Source of the DNA: Candidatus Dormiibacterota bacterium
GTDB lineage: Bacteria > Chloroflexota > Dormibacteria > Aeolococcales > Aeolococcaceae
Direction: 5' to 3'
Assembly (NCBI GenBank): GCA_003170875.1
Contig: PMYJ01000051.1
Coordinates: 4,877 to 33,743, forward strand
DNA length: 28,867 bases
Every line of letters starts with the position of its first letter. The first letter of the stretch is position 1. The position numbers and the translations under genes were made by a program. Positions 1 to 7,832 of this stretch are shown piece after piece. The notes under the pieces were generated by a model. That model made no database searches and was not told where the DNA came from. It saw only the letters and a program-made list of their open reading frames with translations.

Positions 1-243
1 ACCGACGCCAACTTCGACATCGTCGAGGGCCTCTCCGCCTACGCGCGGCACAAGGGGACCGACCTCCTCGGCGTCGCCATCGGGGGCCTGCTGGCCCAGC
101 CGGCGGTGGTATCGGTCATCGCGGGGGCGAGCCAGCCCGAGCAGGTGCTGGCCAATGTCGAGGCCGCGGAGTGGGCGCCGAGCCCGGAGGACCTCGAGGA
201 GCTGGACGCCATCGCTCCGTCGCGGCGACTGCCGGGCGAGTAG
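1..243 (+). CDS. aldo/keto reductase, C-terminal fragment
   Basis: Frame 1 is open from the window edge to TAG at 241-243, giving the last 80 residues of a protein. The fragment has the C-terminal pattern of NADPH-dependent aldo/keto reductases: a helix followed by LAQPAVVSVIAGASQPEQV, which corresponds to the strand and loop that bind the cofactor phosphate, and then the final helix PSPEDLEELDAI. The catalytic Tyr/Lys/Asp/His residues lie upstream, outside the window, so the substrate cannot be inferred. The gene converges on the VapC-like gene, with about 110 nt between the stops that hold two short hairpins. Family assignment is good; specific function is unknown. Confidence 0.8.
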   Translation, partial: TDANFDIVEGLSAYARHKGTDLLGVAIGGLLAQPAVVSVIAGASQPEQVLANVEAAEWAPSPEDLEELDAIAPSRRLPGE

Positions 244-248
244 CCACT

Positions 249-266
249 TCCCTGCGGCGGCAGGGG
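249..266 (+). terminator. hairpin after the aldo/keto reductase stop
   Basis: A 7-bp stem (TCCCTGC with GCAGGGG, including one G-T pair) and a GGCG loop start 6 nt after the TAG. There is no T-run behind it, so it would be a non-canonical or Rho-assisted terminator, or an RNA 3' end stabiliser. Confidence 0.35.
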
Positions 267-303
267 TCAGCCGCGCGTTCGTCACGGGTATGGAGGCCGG
301 CCT

Positions 304-322
304 TGTCCCCTCCTCTGGGACA
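304..322. terminator. hairpin between convergent aldo/keto reductase and vapC genes
   Basis: The inverted repeat TGTCCC / GGGACA (6 bp, 7-nt loop) lies about 33 nt beyond the vapC stop on the minus strand and 60 nt beyond the reductase stop on the plus strand. It could serve either transcript. It has no T-tract. Confidence 0.3.
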
Positions 323-354
323 GCGCCCTTACTCCACCCGACGCTGCTGGGGGC

Positions 355-759
355 TCAGCCGCTCCTAACCAGGCGGGTGATCGCCGGAGCCGCGGCCGCG
401 AGACGGCTGTCGGTCGTCAGCACCTGGCAGCCTTGGCGCTGGGCCAGGGCCACGTAGAGAGCGTCGAGAACCCGGAGGTTGCTCCGGAGTCCCCACGCTG
501 CGTCGAGCAGCGGCTGGATGGGGTGGCGTTCCACCGGCGCAGCCGCGACCGCCTGCAGGCACCGCGAGACGTGGCTCTCCGGGATGCTCCCGGCCCGGGT
601 CAGGCGCGCCAGTGCGGAGAGTGCCTCGGCGTCCAGGTGGCAGGGCGCGTGGAGCCGGTGACCGCGCAGAGCCTCTGCGACCTCGGAGGCGAGCGGCGAC
701 GAGGCCACGAGGTCGACCAGGGCCGACGCGTCGACCACCAGCTCAGGCACGTCAGCCAA
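355..759 (-). CDS. vapC: VapC-type PIN-domain ribonuclease toxin
   Basis: This 134-residue protein has the size and motif order of VapC toxins, which are Mg2+-dependent endoribonucleases that cleave RNA, often tRNA. The PIN acidic residues are all present: D10 in VVDASALVD, E45 in HLDAEAL, D99 in VLDALYVALA and D117 in TTDSRL. The start is read as TTG at 759, preceded on the minus strand by GAGGA at a spacing of about 8 nt and overlapping the antitoxin stop by 8 nt. A GTG at 750 is the alternative. Overlap with the upstream RHH gene is the usual toxin-antitoxin arrangement and implies translational coupling. The RNA target is not predictable from sequence. Confidence 0.85.
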   Translation of the reverse strand: MADVPELVVDASALVDLVASSPLASEVAEALRGHRLHAPCHLDAEALSALARLTRAGSIPESHVSRCLQAVAAAPVERHPIQPLLDAAWGLRSNLRVLDALYVALAQRQGCQVLTTDSRLAAAAPAITRLVRSG

Positions 760-979
760 CGCCGAAGTCCTCGCGTGCCTGGTGCACGGCGGTGATGACC
801 TCGTCGTGGCTCACCGACCGCCCCGGAGCAGGACCGGGAAGGGAGTCGAGCCAGTCCCTCAGGCTGTGAAGCCTCAGGCGCTCTCGGATGGCCTCCTGGG
901 TGATGGCGGAGACGTTGAGGTGCTCGCCGCGTGCGGCAGCGGCGAGATCGTCGGGAAGGTACACGGTCATCTTGCCCAT
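752..979 (-). CDS. vapB: VapB-type ribbon-helix-helix antitoxin
   Basis: This 75-residue protein begins with a short beta strand (KMTVYLPDDL) followed by two helices, the pattern of ribbon-helix-helix DNA-binding antitoxins. The C-terminal 35 residues are hydrophilic and would be the part that wraps the PIN toxin. Antitoxins of this class neutralise the toxin and repress their own promoter with it. The start ATG at 979 has no Shine-Dalgarno sequence, but a TATACT hexamer lies 6 nt upstream, which fits a leaderless mRNA. A second ATG at 970 is possible. It overlaps the toxin gene by 8 nt. Confidence 0.8.
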   Translation of the reverse strand: MGKMTVYLPDDLAAAARGEHLNVSAITQEAIRERLRLHSLRDWLDSLPGPAPGRSVSHDEVITAVHQAREDFGVG

Positions 980-985
980 GGTAGA

Positions 986-998
986 AGTATATGTATAC
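986..998 (-). promoter_or_regulatory. vapBC promoter -10 with overlapping operator palindrome
   Basis: Positions 987-998 read GTATA-TG-TATAC, a 5+5 inverted repeat typical of RHH operators. On the minus strand the hexamer TATACT (991-986) overlaps it and ends 6 nt before the vapB ATG, placing the transcription start at the initiation codon. TTGCCA at 1016-1011 is a possible -35 with a long 19-nt spacer. Binding of VapB here would occlude the -10, consistent with autorepression. Confidence 0.6.
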
Positions 999-1091
999 CC
1001 CTACGCCCATTGGCAAAGTCAGCGGCTGCCGGCGCCGCGACGGGGCGGCCGCGCCTGGGACGGCCGCCTCCGGGCGGCACACCTGCCTCCG

Positions 1092-1097
1092 TACACT
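1092..1097 (+). promoter_or_regulatory. -10 element of sucC
   Basis: TACACT lies 8 nt before the GTG start of sucC, where no Shine-Dalgarno sequence is present. A start of transcription 6-8 nt downstream of the hexamer would give a leader of 0-2 nt. No good -35 hexamer is visible. Confidence 0.4.
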
Positions 1098-1105
1098 CGG
1101 TGACC

Positions 1106-2293
1106 GTGAAGCTCCTCGAATACCAGGCCAAGCGGCAATTCGCCCGGGTCGGCATCGAGGTGCCTGCCGGCCGGTTGGCCCGCACTCCTGACGAGGCCGC
1201 CGCTGCCGCCCGTGAGCTGGGCCGGGTGGCGGTCAAGGCCCAGGTGCCGACCGGCGGCCGGGGCAAGGCCGGCGGCATCGCCGTCGTCGATTCGCCCGAG
1301 GAGGCGCACCGGGAGGCGGCCCGCATTCTGGCCATGGAGATCCGCGGTTACCCGGTGCGCTCGGTCTGGTGCGAGGCCGGCCTCGAGATCGCCCACGAGC
1401 TGTACCTGGGGATCACCCTCGATCGTGATCGCCGACGCCTGGCGCTGATCCTCTCCGCCGCCGGCGGGATGGAGATCGAGGAGGTGGCGGCCACATCCCC
1501 GGAGCGGATCGCCAAGCTCTGGCCTGACCCCTTCGTAGGGCCGCTTCCGTTCGAGGTGCGCGAGCTGGCCTTCTCGGCGCTGGCCCACGCGCCCGCGCTG
1601 ACCGAGGCGCGGGGTCGCCTCGCCTCCGCCCTGGTCCCCCTCGCCCAGACGCTCCACCGGCTGGCCGTGGATCTCGACGCGGTCACCTGTGAGATCAATC
1701 CCCTCGCCCTCACCGCCGACGGCCGGCTGGTCGCCGCCGACGGCAAGCTGGAGGTGGACGAGAACGCCGAGTACCGTCATCGGGAGCTGGCCGTCGAGCT
1801 GGCCGTCGACCTGGAGGGCGAGGACGGCCGCACCGGTGAGGACCCCTACGAGGCCGAGGCCAAGCGCCGCGGTCTCACCTACGTCCACCTTCCTGGCGGC
1901 AACATCGGCTGCATCGGCAACGGAGCCGGTCTCGCCATGAACACCCTGGACCTGGTCCAGCAGGTGGGGGGGCGCCCCAACAACTTCCTGGACATCGGTG
2001 GCGGCGCCAACGCGGAGAAGGTGCGGAGCTCTCTGGCCATGATCCTGAGCGACCCCGATGTCCGCGGCGTCTTCATCAACATCTTCGGCGGCATCACTCG
2101 CGGTGACGAGGTGGCCCGGGGCATCGTCCAGGCCCGCGATGAGCTGGGCATCACCCTGCCCCTGGTGGTGCGGATGACCGGCACCAACGAGGAGGAGGGC
2201 CGCCGCATCCTCGCCGAGGCGGGAATCGTGCCCGGGACCAGCGCCCCCGAGGCAGCCCGCAAGATCGTCGAGCTGGTCGGGGGCGCGGGGTGA
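1106..2293 (+). CDS. sucC: succinyl-CoA synthetase beta subunit
   Basis: This subunit binds nucleotide and succinate in the TCA-cycle ligase that interconverts succinyl-CoA and succinate with substrate-level phosphorylation. The 395-residue length is normal for SucC. The N-terminal ATP-grasp region is recognisable from VKLLEYQAKRQFA, KAQVPTGGRGKAGG and CEINPLA. The C-terminal ligase/CoA domain shows NFLDIGGGA, INIFGGITRGDEVA and GTNEEEGRRIL. The chosen start is GTG 1106, the family-typical LLEYQ start; GTG 1100 is two codons earlier. The open frame extends further upstream, but that part has no homology and contains the vapBC promoter. sucD follows after 39 nt, so the two are an operon. A few GDP-forming or malyl-CoA ligase-like relatives cannot be fully excluded. 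Confidence 0.93.
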   Translation: MKLLEYQAKRQFARVGIEVPAGRLARTPDEAAAAARELGRVAVKAQVPTGGRGKAGGIAVVDSPEEAHREAARILAMEIRGYPVRSVWCEAGLEIAHELYLGITLDRDRRRLALILSAAGGMEIEEVAATSPERIAKLWPDPFVGPLPFEVRELAFSALAHAPALTEARGRLASALVPLAQTLHRLAVDLDAVTCEINPLALTADGRLVAADGKLEVDENAEYRHRELAVELAVDLEGEDGRTGEDPYEAEAKRRGLTYVHLPGGNIGCIGNGAGLAMNTLDLVQQVGGRPNNFLDIGGGANAEKVRSSLAMILSDPDVRGVFINIFGGITRGDEVARGIVQARDELGITLPLVVRMTGTNEEEGRRILAEAGIVPGTSAPEAARKIVELVGGAG

Positions 2294-2332
2294 CCCCGCC
2301 ATGACCGCCGTGCCGGCCGCGAGCGCGCGCTG

Positions 2333-3208
2333 ATGGCCATCCTCGTCGACGGCTCCACCCGGGTGTTGGTCCAGGGCATCACCGGCCGCGAGGGGAGCTT
2401 CCACACCCAGCAGATGCAGGCGTACGGCACCCACGTGGTCGCCGGCGTGGTGCCCGGCCGGGGCGGGGGGGAGACCCTCGGCGTTCCCATCTTCGACACC
2501 GTCGCTGAGGCGGTGGCAAGGACGGGAGCGGACACCGCCTTCACCATCGTGCCGCCCGCGTTTGCCGCCGACGCCGTGATGGAGGCGGCCGCCGCCGGCC
2601 TCCGACTCGGGATCTGCGTCACCGAGGGCATCCCCGTGCTCGACATGGTCCGGGCCACCGCGTTCGTCGCCCGCACCGCCATGCGCCTGATCGGGCCCAA
2701 CTGCCCGGGGGTGATGACCCCGGGGCAGGCCAAGATCGGTTTCATCCCCAACCACGTCGGCCGTCCCGGGCGGGTCGGGGTGGTGGCGCGAAGCGGCACC
2801 CTCACCTACGAGGTGATCCAGGGCCTCTCCGAATCCGGGTACGGCGAAACGACGGCGGTGGGCATCGGGGGCGACCCGGTGCTCGGGTCCACCTTCGTCG
2901 ACATCCTCCCCCTCTTCGCGGACGACCCCGCGACGGAGGCCGTGGTGCTGGTCGGAGAGATCGGCGGGTCCGACGAGGAGCGGGCCGCGGAGTGGATCCG
3001 CTCGTCCGGGTTCGACAGGCCGGTGATCGCCTTCATCAGTGGGCGGACGGCTCCCCCGGGGAAGCGGATGGGCCATGCCGGGGCGATCATCAGCGGGACC
3101 ACGGGGTCCGCGCAGGGCAAGATCGACGCTCTCTCCGCGGCCGGAGCCGCCGTCGCCGACACCATCGAGGACGTGGTGCGGCTTGTCGGCGAGAGGCTGT
3201 CGCCCTAG
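2333..3208 (+). CDS. sucD: succinyl-CoA synthetase alpha subunit
   Basis: This subunit binds CoA and carries the phosphohistidine that transfers phosphate in succinyl-CoA synthetase. The 291-residue length is typical. Visible features are the N-terminal CoA-binding fold (VLVQGITGREGSFHT), IGPNCPGVMTPG, and the active-site loop GKRMGHAGAI with His248, equivalent to the phosphorylated histidine of the Escherichia coli enzyme. The ATG at 2333 lies 39 nt after sucC, and a short ATG frame at 2301 closes immediately. The gene ends in the tetranucleotide CTAG (3205-3208), shared with the stop codon of the convergent diguanylate cyclase gene. Confidence 0.94.
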   Translation: MAILVDGSTRVLVQGITGREGSFHTQQMQAYGTHVVAGVVPGRGGGETLGVPIFDTVAEAVARTGADTAFTIVPPAFAADAVMEAAAAGLRLGICVTEGIPVLDMVRATAFVARTAMRLIGPNCPGVMTPGQAKIGFIPNHVGRPGRVGVVARSGTLTYEVIQGLSESGYGETTAVGIGGDPVLGSTFVDILPLFADDPATEAVVLVGEIGGSDEERAAEWIRSSGFDRPVIAFISGRTAPPGKRMGHAGAIISGTTGSAQGKIDALSAAGAAVADTIEDVVRLVGERLSP

Positions 3209-5865
3209 GGAGTGCCGGTCGCGGCCTCGGGCTCGTCCTCGGGTGCCGGTGCCTGCGCCGCCTCGGCCTCCGCGCGTCGGCGACCCTTCAGCTTGGCCTG
3301 GTACATGGCCGAGTCGGCGCTGCGCAGGATGTCGTCGGGACGCTCCTGGCCGGTGACGCTCAGGGCGGCGCCCACGGCTGCGCTGATGACCACCTCCTCA
3401 CCGTCGATCTCGTACGGCGCGCAGAGGCGGCGGGAGATGTCGGCCGCGATCGCATCCACCGCCTCGGGCGCCCGGACGTCCTCCAGCAGCACCGCAAACT
3501 CGTCGCCGCCCAGCCGCGCCGCGGTGTCGCTCTGGCGCAGGCGCTGACCGATCCTCACCGCCACTTCGACCAGCAGCTGATCACCGGCCAGGTGCCCGAG
3601 ATTGTCGTTCACCTGCTTGAAGCCGTCGAGGTCCAGGAAGAGCAGCGCGATCCGTGCCTCGGGATTGCGCCGGGAGCGCGCCAGTGCCTGGGTCAGGCGG
3701 TCGAGGAAGAGGGTGCGGTTGGGCAACCCGGTCAGGGCGTCGTGGTGGGCCCCGTAGCGCAGCTTCTCCTCCAGCTCGCGCTGGGCGGTGACATCGGTCA
3801 GCGAGCCGACCAGGCGGGTGGCGGAGCCGTTCGGTCCGCTGCGGACGGCGAGCGCCTGGCAGCGCATCCACCGGTAGGTGCCGTCGGCGGCGCGGAGGCG
3901 GTGCTCGCACTCCATCACCTCGCGCTTGCCGTCGACGCAGTCGCTCAGCGCCTGGCGCAGCCGGGGCAGGTCGCCCCGATGCACCCGTCGGAACCACTCG
4001 TCGGGAGAGGTCCCGATGTCAGATTCCTGGTGGCCGATCATTGCCTTCCACCGGTCCGAGTAGTAGATGCTCGAGGTGCCCAGCTCCCAGTCCCAGAGGC
4101 CGTCGTTGGCGGCCCGGGCCGCCAACGCATAGCGCTCCTCACTGTGCTGGATCTCCTCGACCAGGTCGCGCTCGCGCTTGTACGCCCGAGCCAGGTCCTC
4201 CGTCTGAGAGCGGAGCCACTCGGTCATCACCTCGCGCTCCACCGCGACGCTGACCAGGGCGTTGTTCTCGAAATGCAGATCCCGCCCGGTGACCTGGGTG
4301 ACCTCGACCGGGGCGACCATGGCCATCAGTCCCAGATCCATGCCGTTGGTCCTCACCGGCAGCACCATCCCGATGTCGCCGGTTGCCCACTCCGCGCGCT
4401 CGAGGAGGCCGGCAGGGGGAAAGTCCTCGACCCGCATCTGTGCAGGGAGGTCGGCGAATGGCGGGCCCTCCCTCGTGTAGGTGCCCGTCATGGTCAGGAG
4501 GTGCTGACGTTCTCCACCCTCGTCGCGATCCGCCGACCAGAGGCCGAGGCAGCCGGCGCGTGCCGTGGTGTGGGCGAGCCAGCCGAGTGATCGGGGGTCC
4601 CCCGTGCTGCCGCTGACCAGGTCCATGCTCAGCTGGTGCTCCCGGCGCATCTGCAGGTTGAGCACGGTGTTGGCCATCGACTGGCGCTGCGCCAGCGATC
4701 GGGACAGCTCCTGCCCGTAGCGGCGCAGGCAATTCACGCTCGCCGTGATCGTGGTCCAGCGCGGGCTGATCGAGAAGAGCGCCTGGGCCGCCTTGCGGTG
4801 GGCGCAGGCCGAGGCCGGCTCACCCTCCTTGCCCGCCTGCGCGCAGCGGTCGATGGCCTCGACCGCCACGTCGAGCGCGGCGGCCTGCTCGGGGGGCAGA
4901 GGTTCCATCCCGTTCAGCAGTCTCTGGAGGCGGAAGCGGAGCCGATCTTCCGGAGTGGTGAGGAGGGAGGGGTCCGCCTCGCCGAGCATCTCCAGCGCGG
5001 TGCCGGTCGCGCAACCGCAGGACTCGCGGGCCACAAAGGAGGTCGGCACGCGATGGACTCCCGGTGCCACCTCGCGACCCGCCACCAGGTCGAGGAGGAG
5101 GTCGGCGGCGCTGCGACCGGTCGCGTTGAAGGTCTGGCGCACGGTCGAGAGGGTGGGTCGGACCGACGAGGACGCCTCCACGTCGTCGAAGCCGACGATC
5201 GCCTGGTCGCCGGGCAGGTCCAGCCCCGCCTCGGAGAGCGCCTTCATGAGGCCCAGCGCGTTGTAGTCGGTGGCCGCGAACACGGCGGTCGACGGCATGC
5301 CCGCGGCCAGCATCGCCCTCCCCGCCTCCTCGCCCGTCCCCTCCAGGTTGTCGGCGGTCTCGAAGAGAAGGCTGTCGTCCGGCTCGATCCCGTGGTCCCT
5401 GAGCGCCTCCCGGTAGGCGTTGTAGCGCTCCTGCGTGTCCGACTGGAAGAGGCTGCCGACGAAGGCGATGCGCCGGTGACCGTGCTCGACCAGGTGGGCC
5501 ACGGCCTGGAGGACCCCGATGCGGTTGTCCGCCTGGACCACCGGGCAGGAGAAGCCCTCGACCTCCGCACTGAGGAGGACCACGGGCTTGCCGGCCATGC
5601 GCAGGGCCTCCAGGTACGACCGGTCGACCGCGTTCACCACGACGATGAATCCGGCCACCTGATTCCAGGCTGCCCGGAGGGTGTAGTGCGGCACCCGGAC
5701 CTCGAGGCTCCCCTGGCTCGGGTCGAGGGTCTGGACGGCGATCACCCGGCCGCCGGCCCCGGCAACCGTGTCGGAGATCGCAGAGAGCACCGCGCTCATG
5801 TAGCTGCCGGCGATCAGCGGCGACAGGACCCCGATCCTGAGCTGCCCGTCCCGCCTCTCGGCCAC
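3205..5865 (-). CDS. diguanylate cyclase with LacI-type sensor, PAS and GGDEF domains
   Basis: Predicted to make cyclic di-GMP in response to a small ligand. From the GTG at 5865 (886 residues) the order is: a LacI/GalR-type periplasmic-binding-protein fold at about 8-290 (LRIGVLSPLIAGSYM, VVLLSAEVEG, HGHRRIAFVG, AVFAATDYNALGLMKAL, GFDDVEASS) without a helix-turn-helix; an unassigned helical region at about 290-570; a PAS domain at about 575-690 (DGLWDWELGTSSIYYS); and a GGDEF domain at about 705-870. GGDEF is intact at 786-790 and is preceded at the correct 5-residue distance by RQSD, a product-inhibition I-site. There is no signal peptide or membrane segment, so the protein is probably cytosolic. 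GTG 5865 follows a consensus GGAGGT at 7 nt. ATG 6024 is the alternative, but the extra 53 codons have lower GC at third positions and no domain. Confidence 0.88.
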   Translation of the reverse strand: MAERRDGQLRIGVLSPLIAGSYMSAVLSAISDTVAGAGGRVIAVQTLDPSQGSLEVRVPHYTLRAAWNQVAGFIVVVNAVDRSYLEALRMAGKPVVLLSAEVEGFSCPVVQADNRIGVLQAVAHLVEHGHRRIAFVGSLFQSDTQERYNAYREALRDHGIEPDDSLLFETADNLEGTGEEAGRAMLAAGMPSTAVFAATDYNALGLMKALSEAGLDLPGDQAIVGFDDVEASSSVRPTLSTVRQTFNATGRSAADLLLDLVAGREVAPGVHRVPTSFVARESCGCATGTALEMLGEADPSLLTTPEDRLRFRLQRLLNGMEPLPPEQAAALDVAVEAIDRCAQAGKEGEPASACAHRKAAQALFSISPRWTTITASVNCLRRYGQELSRSLAQRQSMANTVLNLQMRREHQLSMDLVSGSTGDPRSLGWLAHTTARAGCLGLWSADRDEGGERQHLLTMTGTYTREGPPFADLPAQMRVEDFPPAGLLERAEWATGDIGMVLPVRTNGMDLGLMAMVAPVEVTQVTGRDLHFENNALVSVAVEREVMTEWLRSQTEDLARAYKRERDLVEEIQHSEERYALAARAANDGLWDWELGTSSIYYSDRWKAMIGHQESDIGTSPDEWFRRVHRGDLPRLRQALSDCVDGKREVMECEHRLRAADGTYRWMRCQALAVRSGPNGSATRLVGSLTDVTAQRELEEKLRYGAHHDALTGLPNRTLFLDRLTQALARSRRNPEARIALLFLDLDGFKQVNDNLGHLAGDQLLVEVAVRIGQRLRQSDTAARLGGDEFAVLLEDVRAPEAVDAIAADISRRLCAPYEIDGEEVVISAAVGAALSVTGQERPDDILRSADSAMYQAKLKGRRRAEAEAAQAPAPEDEPEAATGTP

Positions 5866-6396
5866 CGGCCATACCTCCAACGCTGCGGCACCCGACCGCG
5901 TCGTCGGCCGTCTGTCAACGCCAGCGGGTCGCACCCGCGCGCCGGCGGTCAGTGGGGGCGCAGTTCCCGGGGAGTCTGGCACCTGGGTGGAGCGATGTCG
6001 CGACTGGCGGGGAGTTGTCATCATCTCGCCACAACCCTCCCCTCCGAACTTGCGAAACACCCCCGACGGACCGGGTCTCGCGGGATGGCCCGGCCGCTGA
6101 GGAGGCCCCGACGGCAACGCGAGTGGCGCGGCTGCTGAGATGGCGCCGGGTCGGGCGGCCGGCCGCGGGGGCCGCCGCAGGGCCCGCGCTGATCGCCATC
6201 GCCGGCCGGAGCGGGGGCCACCGGCCGCTCCTCCGCCATCTCCGGACCCCCACGTCCCCGTGGACCTGGTTTACCCTTCCCGGCGACCCAACCTCCCCAT
6301 CCCCCGTCGACGTTCCAGAAGAGGGACCTGATCGGCCGGGTCCTCGGTGGGGCGGGCGTGCGCCCGCCTCGCGGCTCCCGACCGGAACACATCGAG
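5866..6396. other. gene-free divergent region between the cyclase and LCP genes
   Basis: About 530 nt contain no convincing gene. Translations in all frames are low-complexity Arg/Pro/Gly sequence typical of non-coding GC-rich DNA. On the minus strand a GGAGGG-rich stretch at 6035-6045 precedes ATGATG at 6024-6019, the alternative start of the cyclase. Both divergent promoters must lie here, but no clear -35/-10 pair stands out. An 18-bp palindrome is present at 6351-6368. Confidence 0.5.
6351..6368. promoter_or_regulatory. perfect palindrome upstream of the LCP gene
   Basis: GGCGGGCG-TG-CGCCCGCC is an 8+8 inverted repeat with a 2-nt centre, 29 nt before the chosen ATG. It includes the alternative GTG start at 6358. 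It could be a repressor operator or an RNA hairpin. In DNA this GC-rich, chance palindromes occur, so the assignment is weak. Confidence 0.3.
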
Positions 6397-7830
6397 ATGG
6401 CACCGAGAACGCGCCTCCGACGCTCGCGGTATCGCGTCCTCCCCCGCTGGATGACGACCAGGCGCACGGTCGTCGCCGTGGTGGTGGTGGTGGCTCTCGT
6501 CGGCGGCGTCTTCGGCTACCGGATCCTGGACGGTCTGGCGCACGTCTTCCACACCAACGTCGTCTCCGTCATCGGGAGCCTGGTCCGGGGAGAGAACGGC
6601 TCCACCATCCAGAACAATCAGGTCGCCAACGAGCAGCGCATCAACATCGCTCTCTACGGCTATGGCGGCGCCGGCCACGACGGGGCCTACCTCTCCGACT
6701 CGATCATGGTCATCTCCATCCAGCCGCACGCGACCGGACCTCCCCAGGTCGCTGAGATCTCCATCCCCCGCGACTGGGACGTCCCGATCTACAACGCGGC
6801 CGGCAAGAAGGTCGATCAGGGCAAGATCAACCAGGCGTACAGCGACGGCGTGCTCGACGGTGACGGTGGGGTTCCGGCCGGCCAGGAGGACGCCGGGGGC
6901 GCGATGGCGGACGCCGCGCTCTCGCACCTGCTCGGCATCCCCATCGACTACTTCGTCGGTCTCGACTTCACCGCCTTCGACCAGGGCGTCGACGCCGTAG
7001 GAGGCATCGACATCAACGTCCCCGTCAGCTTCGTCGACCCCCAATACCCCTCGTGCGACGCGGACACGTGCCCGTACGAGACGATCAGCTTCAAGGCGGG
7101 CGAGCAGCACATGAACGGCGCCACCGCCCTCGAGTACGCGCGATCCCGACACGGGGGCAACGGTCAGGGCACCGACTTCGCGCGCAGTCAGCGCCAGCAG
7201 CAGATCCTGACCGCCATCAAGCAGAAGGTGCTGTCCGTCGGTGGCATCGGTGACCTCCCCAGCCTGCTCGACGCGCTGGGTGGAAACGTCGACACCAACA
7301 TGACTCTCGACGACGTCGAGGCAATCTACAACCTGGTGAAGGGCGTCAACTCCGCCGCCATCATCCACGTCGGCCTGGACGCCACCAACTTCCTTTACGA
7401 GTGCAATGTCCCCGATTGCTCGGCCGACTACCTCTATGCGTACGACGGCACCTACGCGACCATCGACCACTTCATGCAGAACATCTTCGCCCTCCCGGGC
7501 TCCCTCGGCGAGGATCCGAACGTCGGTATCGAGGACGGCAGCGGCAAGGGCAATGGGGCCTCCGGTCGTTGGGTCGCAATCTTCGGCGATCTGGGCTGGT
7601 CGACCCAGGACCTGGGCCGGGTCCCGACCACTTCCGGGACTGAGGTCATCGATCAGAGCGGTGGAACGGAGACTGCGGCTGCGAAGTGGTTCGCGGCATA
7701 CTTTGGTGTCCCCGTCACGACGGTACCGCCGCCCAGCCCGGGAGCGACCGGCTCCGCAGACGGGGTGATCGTCATCCTCGGTCAGGATGAGGAGGGCGCT
7801 TTCAACCACGATCCGGGATATGGGAGCTGA
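6397..7830 (+). CDS. LytR-CpsA-Psr (LCP) family cell-wall glycopolymer ligase
   Basis: LCP proteins are membrane-anchored phosphotransferases that attach undecaprenyl-linked polymers to peptidoglycan on the outer face of the membrane. The 477-residue protein has a short Arg-rich cytoplasmic tail, one membrane helix (about residues 23-44, TVVAVVVVVALVGGVFGYRI) and a large extracellular domain. LCP motifs are present in order: YLSDSIMVISIQP, ISIPRDWDVPI, KINQAY, ALEYARSRHGG and DFARSQRQQQIL, including the conserved Asp and Arg residues. The C-terminal 100 residues resemble a LytR_C domain. The start is uncertain: ATG 6397 is chosen because it gives a basic tail, with GTG 6358 and ATG 6451 as alternatives. 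The phosphofructokinase gene starts 2 nt after the stop. Confidence 0.88.
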   Translation: MAPRTRLRRSRYRVLPRWMTTRRTVVAVVVVVALVGGVFGYRILDGLAHVFHTNVVSVIGSLVRGENGSTIQNNQVANEQRINIALYGYGGAGHDGAYLSDSIMVISIQPHATGPPQVAEISIPRDWDVPIYNAAGKKVDQGKINQAYSDGVLDGDGGVPAGQEDAGGAMADAALSHLLGIPIDYFVGLDFTAFDQGVDAVGGIDINVPVSFVDPQYPSCDADTCPYETISFKAGEQHMNGATALEYARSRHGGNGQGTDFARSQRQQQILTAIKQKVLSVGGIGDLPSLLDALGGNVDTNMTLDDVEAIYNLVKGVNSAAIIHVGLDATNFLYECNVPDCSADYLYAYDGTYATIDHFMQNIFALPGSLGEDPNVGIEDGSGKGNGASGRWVAIFGDLGWSTQDLGRVPTTSGTEVIDQSGGTETAAAKWFAAYFGVPVTTVPPPSPGATGSADGVIVILGQDEEGAFNHDPGYGS

Positions 7831-7832
7831 CC

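Noticed and set aside
1019..3076. 685-codon minus-strand open frame opposite sucC and sucD
   Set aside because: It lies fully antisense to two well-conserved genes and has His/Gly/Asp-rich low-complexity sequence, the usual shadow in GC-rich DNA.
4636..6138. 500-codon plus-strand open frame opposite the diguanylate cyclase
   Set aside because: Antisense shadow; the minus strand has intact LacI-type, PAS and GGDEF motifs.
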